43,293 bases of DNA from Moorena bouillonii PNG (lineage in GTDB: Bacteria > Cyanobacteriota > Cyanobacteriia > Cyanobacteriales > Coleofasciculaceae). The position numbers and the translations under genes are program-made. How positions within the stretch are numbered: the stretch's first letter is position 1; each line of letters starts with the position of its first letter. The stretch spans positions 355,006 through 398,298 of the forward strand of contig NZ_MKZS01000001.1 in the NCBI RefSeq assembly GCF_001942495.1. Reading direction: 5' to 3'. A model generated the notes under the pieces. It had not been told where the DNA came from. It made no database searches and was given only the letters and a program-made list of their open reading frames with translations. Of this stretch, positions 8,427-16,324 are shown piece after piece.

Positions 8427-9105
8427 ATGGGTTTATTAGTCAATAAAATTACTCTATCCCAAGACGATAAACAGTCTTTTTCAGAGAATGGATTTATCAA
8501 ACTCAAAAAACTGTTTACAAGTGAAGCTACCGCTCAATTACGGAAGCTAACATCTAACTCCAATCAAATGAAAAATCCTCCTAGGGTTTACTCTGGAGAA
8601 TTTTCAAAAATCGGTTATGACGTTGAAGAAACGGTAACACACGATATCTATTATTCAACGAATTTTCAATATGTTATGAGACAATTAGCCCATAATGAAC
8701 TAACTTTCATGCAAGGAATTGCATTTGAGATAAAAGCAAATCAGAAAGGATTCCCTTGGCATCATGACATTTACTCCTTTTGTTACATTAGGCCAGAGGA
8801 TTTAGGATATACTCTCTGGATTCCCCTCGATCCGATTAATACAAAAGAGCAACACGGAGGCTTGGCCTATGTGTCTTGCCAAGTTTATTCTGCCCGTGAG
8901 TATTTTAATTTTATTTACAAATTAGTACAACAGGATAAATTTAAGGAATTATTGAAAACTGAATACTTGAATAATTATGATTTCCAGTTGGCTGATCAGA
9001 TGGAAACTTTTCTTTTGGAAAATAATAAATTAGAAGAGGACTTTGAAGTCGGTGATGCCCTTTTGCTAGACAAATGTATTTGGCACAAAAGCTATCCCTT
9101 AAAAG
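8427..9105 (+). pseudogene. PhyH-family Fe(II)/2-oxoglutarate oxygenase, 5' part (split by IS)
   Basis: This encodes residues 1-226 of a phytanoyl-CoA-dioxygenase-family enzyme (hydroxylation of a small organic substrate using Fe(II), O2 and 2-oxoglutarate). Visible Fe ligands: H112-x-D114 in FPWHHDIYSF and the distal H220 in CIWHKSYP. An ISAs1-family element is inserted after base 9105, and translation now stops in its left end (TAA at 9111-9113, 228 aa). Removing the element and one copy of the 10-bp duplication joins codon GCG across 9105/10661 and restores an uninterrupted frame to 10866 (294 aa). The 2-oxoglutarate-binding Arg lies after the break, so the truncated product should be inactive. 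Confidence 0.9.
9096..9105. repeat. Target-site duplication of the ISAs1 element (left copy)
   Basis: CCCTTAAAAG at 9096-9105 is repeated exactly at 10651-10660, directly outside the two inverted ends. Ten bases fits the 8-10 bp usual for ISAs1. Confidence 0.93.
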
Positions 9106-9232
9106 CAGGGTAATCGCATCTAATTTGGGAAAAATTGTACTTGACAAAAAACCGGTTGGATGGGCTAGTCCTTCATCTCTCATCAAGGGTAATCTAGGAT
9201 GTGTAAAGAGTTGTATTTTCTAGTCACGGATC

Positions 9233-10351
9233 ATGGCAAAAGGTTTTGGCAGACCCGTTCTTAACAATCATCATCAGCGTGAGGCTCAGATGCTGAAAAA
9301 GAGTGTACTCAATCATTTTCAGCATCTGGAGGATCCCCGTGTGGGTAGCAGAACAGACCATAATCTTGTAGCGATGGTTACTATAGCCATTTTCGCTGTG
9401 ATTGCTGGCGCTGATGGGTTTGTGGCCATCGAAACCTACGGTAAAGCCAAGCAACAGTGGCTGGAAACATTTTTAGACTTACCTCACGGGATACCATCTC
9501 ACGATACATTTGGTCGAGTGTTTGGGCTTCTAGATCCCCAGCAACTAGAAACGGGCTTCCTGAGTTGGGTGGGCAGCATCACCGAGAGCTTAGATATTGA
9601 AATGATTCATATTGATGGCAAGACGGCCAAAGGCTCCTATGACCGGGAGAACCGCCTCAAAGCACTGCATAGCGTGAGCGCCTGGAGCAGCGAACATGGG
9701 CTGGTGTTGGCTCAACAAAAAGTGGAGAGCAAATCGAATGAAATTACTGCGGTGCCACTGCTGCTCAAGTTGCTGAACCTCTTTGGAGCGGTGGTGACTC
9801 TCGATGCCATGGGCACCCAAATTGACATTGCCCGAGAAATTAAGCAAGCCGGTGGGGACTATGTCCTGGCGCTCAAGGGCAACCAGGGCAAGCTGAGCCA
9901 GCAGGTGGAAGCTTGGTTTGCTATGGCTCTTGACCCGAACGGGCAGGGGATTGAATTGAGTGACCACCAAACCGTCGAAGCTGGACATCATCGCATAGAA
10001 ACCCGTCAGGTGTGGGCGGTACCTGTGAGTCAACTCCCCCCGTTGCATCGCCAAGCAGAATGGGAAGGCTTAACCAGTGTGGTGATGGTGAAGCGGACGC
10101 GGCAGTTATGGAACAAAACCACCACCCAGACTCAGTTTTACCTCAGTTCCCTGGAGGCTGATGGCTCGCGCCATAACCAGGTAATTCGGTGCCATTGGGG
10201 TGTTGAAAACAGTCTACATTGGGTGCTTGATGTCACCTTCAATGAAGATGCTAGCCGGGTTCGCCAAGGGTATGCTGCCGAGAATCTGGGGCTGCTGCGC
10301 CGCATGAGTGTTAACCTGCGTGGATCGCGAACCCTCCCGCGCCTTGTCTGA
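9233..10351 (+). CDS. ISAs1-family DDE transposase
   Basis: A 372-aa transposase of the ISAs1 (H-repeat-associated) family. Visible hallmarks: the N-terminal HFQHLEDPRV with a helical domain (IAIFAVIAGADG), first Asp in IHIDGKTAKGS, second Asp in VVTLDAMGTQ, and the Glu region EN-x-LHW-x-LDVTF-x-EDASRVR. No frameshift or internal stop is seen, so it is probably functional. Start ATG 9233 gives a 19-residue extension before the family N-terminus; ATG 9290 (MLKKSVLNHF) is an equally plausible start. The gene looks more GC-rich than the oxygenase it interrupts. Confidence 0.95.
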   Translation: MAKGFGRPVLNNHHQREAQMLKKSVLNHFQHLEDPRVGSRTDHNLVAMVTIAIFAVIAGADGFVAIETYGKAKQQWLETFLDLPHGIPSHDTFGRVFGLLDPQQLETGFLSWVGSITESLDIEMIHIDGKTAKGSYDRENRLKALHSVSAWSSEHGLVLAQQKVESKSNEITAVPLLLKLLNLFGAVVTLDAMGTQIDIAREIKQAGGDYVLALKGNQGKLSQQVEAWFAMALDPNGQGIELSDHQTVEAGHHRIETRQVWAVPVSQLPPLHRQAEWEGLTSVVMVKRTRQLWNKTTTQTQFYLSSLEADGSRHNQVIRCHWGVENSLHWVLDVTFNEDASRVRQGYAAENLGLLRRMSVNLRGSRTLPRLV

Positions 10352-10650
10352 AGATGAAGCGTTATAGGGCGGGGATGGATAATGATTTCCTAATCAAAAT
10401 CCTGGCCGCCAGTGCGGCGAAGTGAAGCATTTTTTGAGGGTGATGCAAGATTGTTGAGGAGTCAACAAAGGAGGTGATGGGCTGAATCTCTTAACTGAAG
10501 TCGGTTAGGCTCCAGGAGTGTTGACTAACAGGACTGGTACACACAAACGAGTACCATTAACTTTTCTGAGGGTATAATCAGCAATTCTACAGTCAAATTT
10601 TAGCTCAGGTTACTGTATTGTTATAACTCTACTAAGATGCGATTACCCTG
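10352..10650. other. Non-coding right part of the ISAs1 element
   Basis: About 300 bp between the transposase stop and the right inverted end. No reading frame or recognised RNA is present. Confidence 0.6.
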
Positions 10651-10660
10651 CCCTTAAAAG
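10651..10660. repeat. Target-site duplication of the ISAs1 element (right copy)
   Basis: CCCTTAAAAG, identical to 9096-9105. Confidence 0.93.
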
Positions 10661-10866
10661 CGGGACCATTGCCATCGAGAATGGCATACGTGATGCGTTT
10701 CGTCGATTCTCAATCCCGCCACTCAAAAGTTTTCCTTGAGGGGACATACTCCCTCATAGAAGCTACTAGTAATGATGTTCAAAGTGACCTGGGCTATAAA
10801 ATGGCTAACGTTCTTAAAGATGGTGAGATTATTCCCCATAACTTCGTTAGTTTAAAAAGAAGTTAA
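10661..10866 (+). pseudogene. PhyH-family oxygenase, 3' part
   Basis: This continues the split PhyH gene: after the shared codon GCG the frame reads GPLPSRMAYVMRFVD and runs to TAA at 10864-10866. The Arg of SRMAYVMRF (about residue 233 of the restored protein) is at the position that binds the 2-oxoglutarate carboxylate in the family. It is not an independent gene, although an in-frame ATG exists. In the uninterrupted locus this stop is only 7 bp before the next gene, so insertion may also reduce downstream translation unless the element supplies a promoter. Confidence 0.9.
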
Positions 10867-10873
10867 AAACAGT

Positions 10874-11977
10874 ATGAAAATATCACGAATTTCTGTCTAT
10901 CAAGTCACCTTACCCCTAGAGCATCCTTACCGACTATCAGGAGGTAGGTTGTACTTTGATAAACTTGATTCCACCATAGTTGCTATTGATACAGATGAAG
11001 GAATCCGAGGTTGGGGAGAAGGATGCCCTTGGGGTTCCACTTATTTACCGGCTTTTGGGCGGGGTATCAGAGCTGGAATTGAAGAGTTAGCCCCCCAACT
11101 CCTGGGATTAGATCCCAGACGCACTGATTTAATCTATCGGACGATGGATATTGCTCTACCAGGTCATCCCTATATTAAATCTGCTCTAGATATGGCTTGT
11201 TGGGATATCTTGGGTAAAGCAACGGGATTGCCTCTGTGTGAACTATTTGGTGGTCGTATCGACCAACCCATAACCATCCAAAATTCTGTTCCCACGGGTA
11301 CCCCAGAGGAAATGATTGAATCCATTAAAAGGGGTCAAGAAAAAGGCTACATCGTCCATACTTGTAAGATTGGAGCTGATGTGGCTCTAGACATTGAGAG
11401 AATTAAAGCGATTGGTGCTTATTTACCTGCCAATGAAAGTGCAACCTTTGATGTGAATCGAGCTTGGTTAGTAGATGAAGGGATGCGGGTGATGAACTCA
11501 GTAACCGAGCCAATTCTGTATTTTGAACAGCCCTGTGAAACCTATGAAGAATGTCTGCAACTGCGTCAAGTAACTTCTCATCCCATTATCCTTGATGAAT
11601 GTATTCAGCGGTATGGTGATATTGTCCGCGCTCAAGGTGACCGTGCTTGTGAGGCTATTGGCCTGAAGATTAATCGGGTTGGTGGTTTAACTAAAGCCAA
11701 GCGCATCCGAGATTTTTGTGTGGAAACGGGGATTCGGATGAACATTGAAGAAACTGCTGGTAGTGTAATTGCAGATACGGGAGCTGTGCATCTGGCTCAG
11801 AGTACCCCAGAAACTCACTTGCGGGCAACTTGGTTATGCCACGACATGCTCACCGTTGAAACAGCTACAGGTGGTGCGCGGAATCAAGGGGGTAAGACTT
11901 TTGCGCCAGAAGCTCCAGGGCTTGGTGTAGAGCCAAAACCTGATATGTTGGGTGAGGCGATCGCGGTGTATAAATAG
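10874..11977 (+). CDS. Mandelate racemase/muconate lactonizing-type enolase-superfamily enzyme
   Basis: A 367-aa enzyme with the N-terminal capping domain (about 1-125) and a TIM-barrel. Mg2+ ligands are in order: D193 (FDVNRAW), E218 (YFEQPC) and D241 (LDEC). Candidate acid/base lysines are K165 (TCKIG) and K265 (GLKINRVGG), one on each face, the arrangement used for racemisation/epimerisation or dehydration of amino-acid-like carboxylates. Length, ligand spacing and the GLKINRVGG strand recall 4-hydroxyproline-betaine epimerases and cis-3-hydroxyproline dehydratases, so a proline or betaine derivative is a reasonable guess, not a finding. It ends directly against the next start codon (stop TAG, then ATG), implying translational coupling to the transporter. 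Confidence 0.87.
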   Translation: MKISRISVYQVTLPLEHPYRLSGGRLYFDKLDSTIVAIDTDEGIRGWGEGCPWGSTYLPAFGRGIRAGIEELAPQLLGLDPRRTDLIYRTMDIALPGHPYIKSALDMACWDILGKATGLPLCELFGGRIDQPITIQNSVPTGTPEEMIESIKRGQEKGYIVHTCKIGADVALDIERIKAIGAYLPANESATFDVNRAWLVDEGMRVMNSVTEPILYFEQPCETYEECLQLRQVTSHPIILDECIQRYGDIVRAQGDRACEAIGLKINRVGGLTKAKRIRDFCVETGIRMNIEETAGSVIADTGAVHLAQSTPETHLRATWLCHDMLTVETATGGARNQGGKTFAPEAPGLGVEPKPDMLGEAIAVYK

Positions 11978-12433
11978 ATGAAACCATGGTTTATACCTAC
12001 ATTAGGCGCAATTTTGTGTTGGGGAGCTTGGGCATTTTTGCCTAAACTTTCGGCTCAGTATATTAGCGATGGAAGTGCAATTGTCTATCAGGGATTAGGA
12101 GGAGCAATTGTTGCCTCGCTGATCTTTCTGCATCTGAGGGATGGCCTGGAAACCCATCCAGGCGGGATTATAGCTGTAATTGCAGGAATGCTCAATTTTT
12201 TGGGGGTCCTATTTTATATCAAGGCAGTTTCTAAGGGCTCAGTAGCGATCGTTTCTACCCTATCTGCCCTTTATCCCTTAGTGGTCATTGTCCTGGGGTT
12301 GGTTGTTTTGCAAGAAACATTGACCCTAAAACAAATGATTGGTATTGGTTTTGCCCTAGTTGCGATCGCTGAAAGCGGGGCTGTGGCGGTAGGCCACGCT
12401 GCGCGAACGCCCATCGCGCTAATTGCTACATGA
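11978..12433 (+). CDS. Half-size EamA/DMT-superfamily transporter with in-frame repeat insert
   Basis: A 151-aa membrane protein with one EamA unit of about five TM helices (start MKPWFIPTLGAILCWGAWAF, then residues about 33-50, 62-82, 86-106, 118-133). Half-size members work as dimers; the family exports or imports small metabolites. It starts at the base after the enolase-superfamily stop codon, so it probably carries that enzyme's substrate or product. Near the C-terminus, between VAIA and LIAT, 16 residues (ESGAVAVGHAARTPIA) are encoded by a palindromic dispersed repeat (12371-12418). Without them the last helix would read ALVAIALIAT, the normal family ending. The frame is preserved and the stop retained. 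Confidence 0.82.
   Translation: MKPWFIPTLGAILCWGAWAFLPKLSAQYISDGSAIVYQGLGGAIVASLIFLHLRDGLETHPGGIIAVIAGMLNFLGVLFYIKAVSKGSVAIVSTLSALYPLVVIVLGLVVLQETLTLKQMIGIGFALVAIAESGAVAVGHAARTPIALIAT
12371..12418. repeat. Palindromic dispersed repeat inserted in frame in the eamA-type gene
   Basis: Contains GGCCACGCTGCGCGAACG, the same core as the repeats at 168-208, 25227-25268 and about 38310-38450. It is 48 bp long, a multiple of three, and adds 16 codons. Confidence 0.7.
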
Positions 12434-12449
12434 ATCAGGAGAATTATCA

Positions 12450-13391
12450 ATGAATACCTTACCTGTAATATCGTTAACAAAATTAAAAGACCTCAATGGT
12501 TCCCAATCAGGCAACGAAGAACACAAACGCCTCTACAATATCTGCTTAGAGCATGGTTTTTTTTATTTGAAAGATCATGGCATTTCTGCCGATTTAGTTC
12601 AACAAACCATCGAGAGCTCTCGTAACTTTTTCCAGTTGCCAAAGGACATTAAAAAAGCCTACGGCCAAGACAAACAAACTGTTTATCCCAACACGTCTAG
12701 GGGCTACGTTCCCCTTTATGGCGAAACCCTCCATGAAGAGGTTGGTCCTGATCCCAAAGAACTTTTTGACCTTGGCATTCAACATCCACCTTCAGACAAG
12801 CCGTTTACTGGTCCTACCTTGATTCCTGATGATACTGTAGCCCCTGGTTTTGCTGCATCCCACTATCAACTTCAAGGGGAAATTATGACTAAAATTGTTC
12901 CCCACCTTCTTAGGGCACTGGCTGTTGCTTTGAACCTTGATCCGGATTGGTTTGACCCTTATTTTGATGATCCAATCCTGATCCATCGAACTATTTACTA
13001 CCCCTCTGAAAGTGGTGTGGCAGGAAAACATACAGACAACGGCATTTTTACTGTGTTAATCCAAGAATATTTTCCCACCCCTTCCCTGCGGGTTTATACG
13101 AAAAATGCCTGGATTGATGCGGTCTGTTTAGAAGATGCGTTTGTGATTAATTTGGGGGATATGTTGCAACTTTGGACAAATGGTTTGTTTGTGAGTACTC
13201 CCCACGAAGTGATTCATACACTCTCCAGGAGTCGGATTTCGATTCCTTTCTTTGTTTACCCAAATGTCAACGCAACGTTTGAACCGATCGGAACCGATAA
13301 AAAGATAAATCCTACTGACATTATGCTGAAAAACTTTACTTCAATTTGGGTTGAAAAATCAGGGGCAGGTCGAGCTAAAGAATTAAAGTAA
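12450..13391 (+). CDS. Isopenicillin-N-synthase-like Fe(II)/2-oxoglutarate oxygenase
   Basis: A 313-aa oxygenase with the plant/IPNS-type layout: an N-terminal DIOX_N region (LPVISLTKL, HGFFYLKDHGI) and a double-stranded beta-helix. Fe ligands: GKHTDNGIFT (H-x-D) and TPHEVIH (distal His). The 2-oxoglutarate motif R-x-S is seen in SRSRISIPFF. Start ATG 12450 is chosen because CAGGAG lies about 8 bases upstream and the family N-terminus begins there; an in-frame TTG at 12423 lies inside the upstream gene. It is the second 2-oxoglutarate oxygenase of the cluster, 16 bp after the transporter gene, and completes a probable co-transcribed block. The substrate is unknown. Confidence 0.88.
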   Translation: MNTLPVISLTKLKDLNGSQSGNEEHKRLYNICLEHGFFYLKDHGISADLVQQTIESSRNFFQLPKDIKKAYGQDKQTVYPNTSRGYVPLYGETLHEEVGPDPKELFDLGIQHPPSDKPFTGPTLIPDDTVAPGFAASHYQLQGEIMTKIVPHLLRALAVALNLDPDWFDPYFDDPILIHRTIYYPSESGVAGKHTDNGIFTVLIQEYFPTPSLRVYTKNAWIDAVCLEDAFVINLGDMLQLWTNGLFVSTPHEVIHTLSRSRISIPFFVYPNVNATFEPIGTDKKINPTDIMLKNFTSIWVEKSGAGRAKELK

Positions 13392-13480
13392 TCAGGATTT
13401 TGTAGATAATAAGTTATGGGGATAATAGTTGACTTGTCGCCCCATAGCGCCTTGGTTTACTGCTTTTGGCCGTGCTGCAT

Positions 13481-13554
13481 CCCGACTCCCTACTCCCTAC
13501 TCCCTACTCCCGACTCCCTACTCCCTACTCCCTACTCCCTGCTCCCTGCTCCCT
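13481..13554. repeat. CTCCCTA heptanucleotide array
   Basis: About ten units of CTCCCTA/CTCCCGA/CTCCCTG immediately upstream of the subtilase gene. It ends at TTTGCTATATAAGC, so the gene's promoter must lie inside or just after the array. Confidence 0.88.
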
Positions 13555-13609
13555 TTGCTATATAAGCTATCGTGGTGATTAAAGACTCGCAAACCAGCGA
13601 CAGATTGCC

Positions 13610-15379
13610 ATGAGAAAATTTTTGATACTGTGTCTGTTTGTAATAGGGCTGGGTTTTGCCCTGTTTAACTTTAAAGGATTGGCAAATCAGGGTAATTTTG
13701 AGTCGATTGTGATCGACTTCCGGGAAGATATCCCAGCTGCTCAACTTAATGAGCAATTGCAAGCGATCGCAAAAGAATACGAGGTTAATCCCCAACTCAA
13801 TAGTGAATTTTCAGCAGCGGATCACATATATATCCTAAAAGGAGATAAACAACTGCTGAATACCCTGAAACAATCAGGACTATCCCAAGCAACAGAATAT
13901 ATTGAACCGAACTATACCTATAGTGCCTTCGAGGTTCCCAATGACCCTGACTATGGCAAGCAGTGGAACCTGCGCAGCATTAATGTAGAGTCTGCTTGGG
14001 ATGACACCAAGGGGAGTGGGGTAACAGTAGCAGTGATTGACACCGGGGTCAGCGCAGTCCCGGATTTGAAAGATACTCAATTTGTTGAAGGCTACGACTT
14101 TGTCAATGACCGGATTGAAGCATGGGATGATCAAGGTCATGGTACTCACGTAGCCGGTACCATTGCCCAATCTACCAACAATGGTTACGGTGTTGCCGGA
14201 GTTGCTTACGAAGCTACCCTGATGCCCCTGAAGGTATTGGCAGCTAGTGGTGGTGGTACAGTGGCTGATATTGCGGAAGCGATTCGCTTTGCTGCTGATC
14301 ATGAGGTAGATGTGATCAACATGAGTTTAGGGGGGGCTGGTGAAAGCAATCTGATGGCAGAGGCAATCGACTATGCCTATCACAAAGGTGTTGTCCTAGT
14401 GGCTGCTGCTGGTAACTCTAACCAAAATGCTGCCGCTTATCCTGCCCGCTATCCCCATGTTATTGGTGTTTCTGCCCTTGATTCCGCAGGTCTGAAAGCT
14501 CCCTACTCTAACTTTGGTGCTGGGGTAGATATCTCAGCTCCTGGTGGTAGTGAAAATGGTAAGATTTTGCAAGAGACGATTGATGGAGAGACAGGCACCC
14601 CTGTATTTGCTGGCTTCCAAGGCACCAGTATGGCATCGCCTCACGTTGCTGGTGTAGCAGCTTTAATCAAAGCTAGTGGGATTCAAGACCCTGCTGATGT
14701 GTTGAATGTACTCAAGCAGTCCACCCGAGCTATAGAAGATGACCCCCTAAACCACTATGGTGCTGGACAATTGGATGCTGGTGCTGCCGTTAAACTGGCT
14801 CTGAAAGGACAAATTACCTTCCAAGACTTCTTCCGCTGGTTACGGGATAACGGCTATCTCAATCCTCGCTTTTGGATTGACGGTGGTGTGATCGCCCTGT
14901 GGCCAAAGATTGCTATGGTACTAGGTTCCTACCTGTTGGCCTGGTTCTTGCGCAATTATTTTCCTTTTACTTGGAGTTGGTCTCTTGCCACTGGCTTAGT
15001 AGCAGGGAGTTCAGGATTATTCTTCCTGAAAGGTTTGTATATATTTGACTTACCCCAATGGCCCTTCCGAGTCATGGGCAGTTCGATTCCAGAATTAGGT
15101 AGCGCTATTGGCAGCAGCAGTTTTCTCAACCCTCTATTTGCCAGTGTTGTGATTCCATTTATATTAATCGCCCTACTGTTAGGACATCCCCAATGGAAGT
15201 GGTTAGCAGTTGGTTCAGCTCTCGGTGTGGCCAGTTGCCTAGCGGTGAGTGCTGTGGTTTCACCTGAGCTAATCTGGCTTGGAGGCGGGGTTTTGGCTCG
15301 GGTGTTCCTGATTGGCAATGCCTTGCTCTGTTTTGGACTAGCGTATTTAGCCGTTCAAGGGGAGAAACAATCAGCATGA
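13610..15379 (+). CDS. Subtilisin-family (S8) serine protease with C-terminal multi-TM domain
   Basis: A 589-aa protein. Residues 1-20 form a signal peptide or anchor (FLILCLFVIGLGFALFNF), 30-110 an inhibitor-like propeptide ending EYIEPNY, and 115-395 the peptidase S8 domain with D144 (VAVIDTGV), H177 (GHGTHVAGT), oxyanion N269 (AAAGNSN) and S340 (GTSMASPHVAG). After the protease, about 190 residues contain roughly five hydrophobic helices (about 425-445, 450-475, 505-525, 530-550, 560-580), unusual for a secreted subtilase. The active site should face the periplasm or lumen while the protein stays in the membrane. Its stop overlaps the next gene's start by 4 bp (ATGA). Confidence 0.9.
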   Translation: MRKFLILCLFVIGLGFALFNFKGLANQGNFESIVIDFREDIPAAQLNEQLQAIAKEYEVNPQLNSEFSAADHIYILKGDKQLLNTLKQSGLSQATEYIEPNYTYSAFEVPNDPDYGKQWNLRSINVESAWDDTKGSGVTVAVIDTGVSAVPDLKDTQFVEGYDFVNDRIEAWDDQGHGTHVAGTIAQSTNNGYGVAGVAYEATLMPLKVLAASGGGTVADIAEAIRFAADHEVDVINMSLGGAGESNLMAEAIDYAYHKGVVLVAAAGNSNQNAAAYPARYPHVIGVSALDSAGLKAPYSNFGAGVDISAPGGSENGKILQETIDGETGTPVFAGFQGTSMASPHVAGVAALIKASGIQDPADVLNVLKQSTRAIEDDPLNHYGAGQLDAGAAVKLALKGQITFQDFFRWLRDNGYLNPRFWIDGGVIALWPKIAMVLGSYLLAWFLRNYFPFTWSWSLATGLVAGSSGLFFLKGLYIFDLPQWPFRVMGSSIPELGSAIGSSSFLNPLFASVVIPFILIALLLGHPQWKWLAVGSALGVASCLAVSAVVSPELIWLGGGVLARVFLIGNALLCFGLAYLAVQGEKQSA

Positions 15380-15600
15380 CGATCAGCATCACAGGCGTAA
15401 TTGAGCGCAAAGAGATGGGTTCAGGAGCCTGGGCACTGGTTTCTGATTCAGGGGAAACCTACGAACTCAAAAATAGTCCGCCAGAGTTAAAGCAATCGGG
15501 ACTGAAGGTCACCGTTACAGGAGAAGTGCGAGAGGATGTGATGACCTTTGCCATGATTGGTCCGGTGTTGGAGATCAAGTCCTTTGAGTTACTCGGTTGA
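15376..15600 (+). CDS. Small conserved protein, coupled to the subtilase
   Basis: A 74-aa soluble protein starting at the ATG that overlaps the subtilase stop (ATGA), which indicates translational coupling. The sequence alternates short beta strands (ISITGVIERKEM, WALVSDSGETYEL, LKVTVTGEVRED, FAMIGPVLEIKSFEL), suggestive of a small OB-fold-like barrel. No signal peptide. I do not recognise the family beyond this fold impression. The tight coupling makes a role with the membrane protease plausible (inhibitor, cofactor or assembly factor), which is inference. Confidence 0.72.
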   Translation: MTISITGVIERKEMGSGAWALVSDSGETYELKNSPPELKQSGLKVTVTGEVREDVMTFAMIGPVLEIKSFELLG

Positions 15601-15627
15601 GGATCTTGCCTGTTTAAGGAAGACAAT

Positions 15628-15731
15628 CAGGACTTACGCACCAAGAGCCTTACAACCCAGTTTCTGGTTATAAATCAAAGGCTGAAATCGTTGTCATTAG
15701 TGTCCATAAGCGCGCCTTGTGCATCAGTCCT
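15628..15731. repeat. MITE-like relic with CAGGACTTAC-type ends
   Basis: The left end reads CAGGACTTACGCACCAAG and the right end CTTGTGCATCAGTCCT, imperfect inverted repeats about 100 bp apart. A second pair of similar ends flanks about 22075-22172 after speA. Confidence 0.45.
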
Positions 15732-15843
15732 AACCAGTTGAGATTCTCCCTATCTCCCTGTTTCCCCATCACCCCATCACCCGATGTTCACTAGCTCCCT
15801 AAAAGCTATGCTCAAAAATCATCTACCTATGGAGTGAAACCCC

Positions 15844-15867
15844 AAGACTCGGTAATTACCGAGTCTT
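15844..15867. terminator. 24-bp perfect palindrome after the subtilase operon
   Basis: AAGACTCGGTAA is followed directly by its complement. In RNA it would form a stem with a tiny loop. No T-run follows on either strand, so it is a factor-dependent terminator, a protein-binding site or a repeat; the terminator role is tentative. Confidence 0.4.
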
Positions 15868-16324
15868 GTCAAAATCTTTACAAAAACCATAATAAAGCTA
15901 AAATAATACACCTAGAGCTTCTCCCTAAGACTGACAAACTGCTTAATACCAAGGATTAGGCAGTATTGACCTGAATTAGCAAAGTCGAGGGTCAGGCTTA
16001 CTAAAATGCTCTGGGGACAGTGATGACACCCCAAAGGAGTATCTTGGGGAAAATTTCAGATGTTAAGCTAGTTGGTAACACGCTTATCATACTATGGATA
16101 AATCTACACCCTAATCCTTTCTCCTGGAAACCTTACTGATTCAGTAAATCCAATTCTGGGTATGAGTACCGATTCCCAAAGGGTAAAATAGCTGGTTCCT
16201 AACGCAATTTCACCTGTTTTAAGTGCTTAAGACCGTTCATCAGTTGGTGTTTAGAGGGAAAGGAGCAAGCAAACTAATCTATAGAGATGGCTAGATAGAG
16301 TGGGTAATACCTTACCACCCAGTG

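Larger units (their letters stand above)
9106..10650 (+). mobile_element. ISAs1-family insertion sequence, complete, 1545 bp
   Basis: Terminal inverted repeats of 16 perfect bases, CAGGGTAATCGCATCT at 9106-9121 and its complement at 10635-10650, flank one intact transposase gene. The 10-bp direct duplication outside the ends is identical on both sides, so the insertion is probably recent. About 280 bp after the transposase stop holds no gene. The element interrupts the PhyH oxygenase gene in the same orientation. Confidence 0.95.

Noticed and set aside
9590-10054. 154-aa reverse-strand frame inside the transposase gene
   Set aside because: It is antisense to a complete DDE transposase with all its motifs; no family features and no ribosome site.
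10669-10866. Independent 65-aa gene starting at an ATG-like codon
   Set aside because: It continues in frame from the split PhyH gene across the IS, with the conserved Arg region. It is the 3' fragment, not a separate gene.
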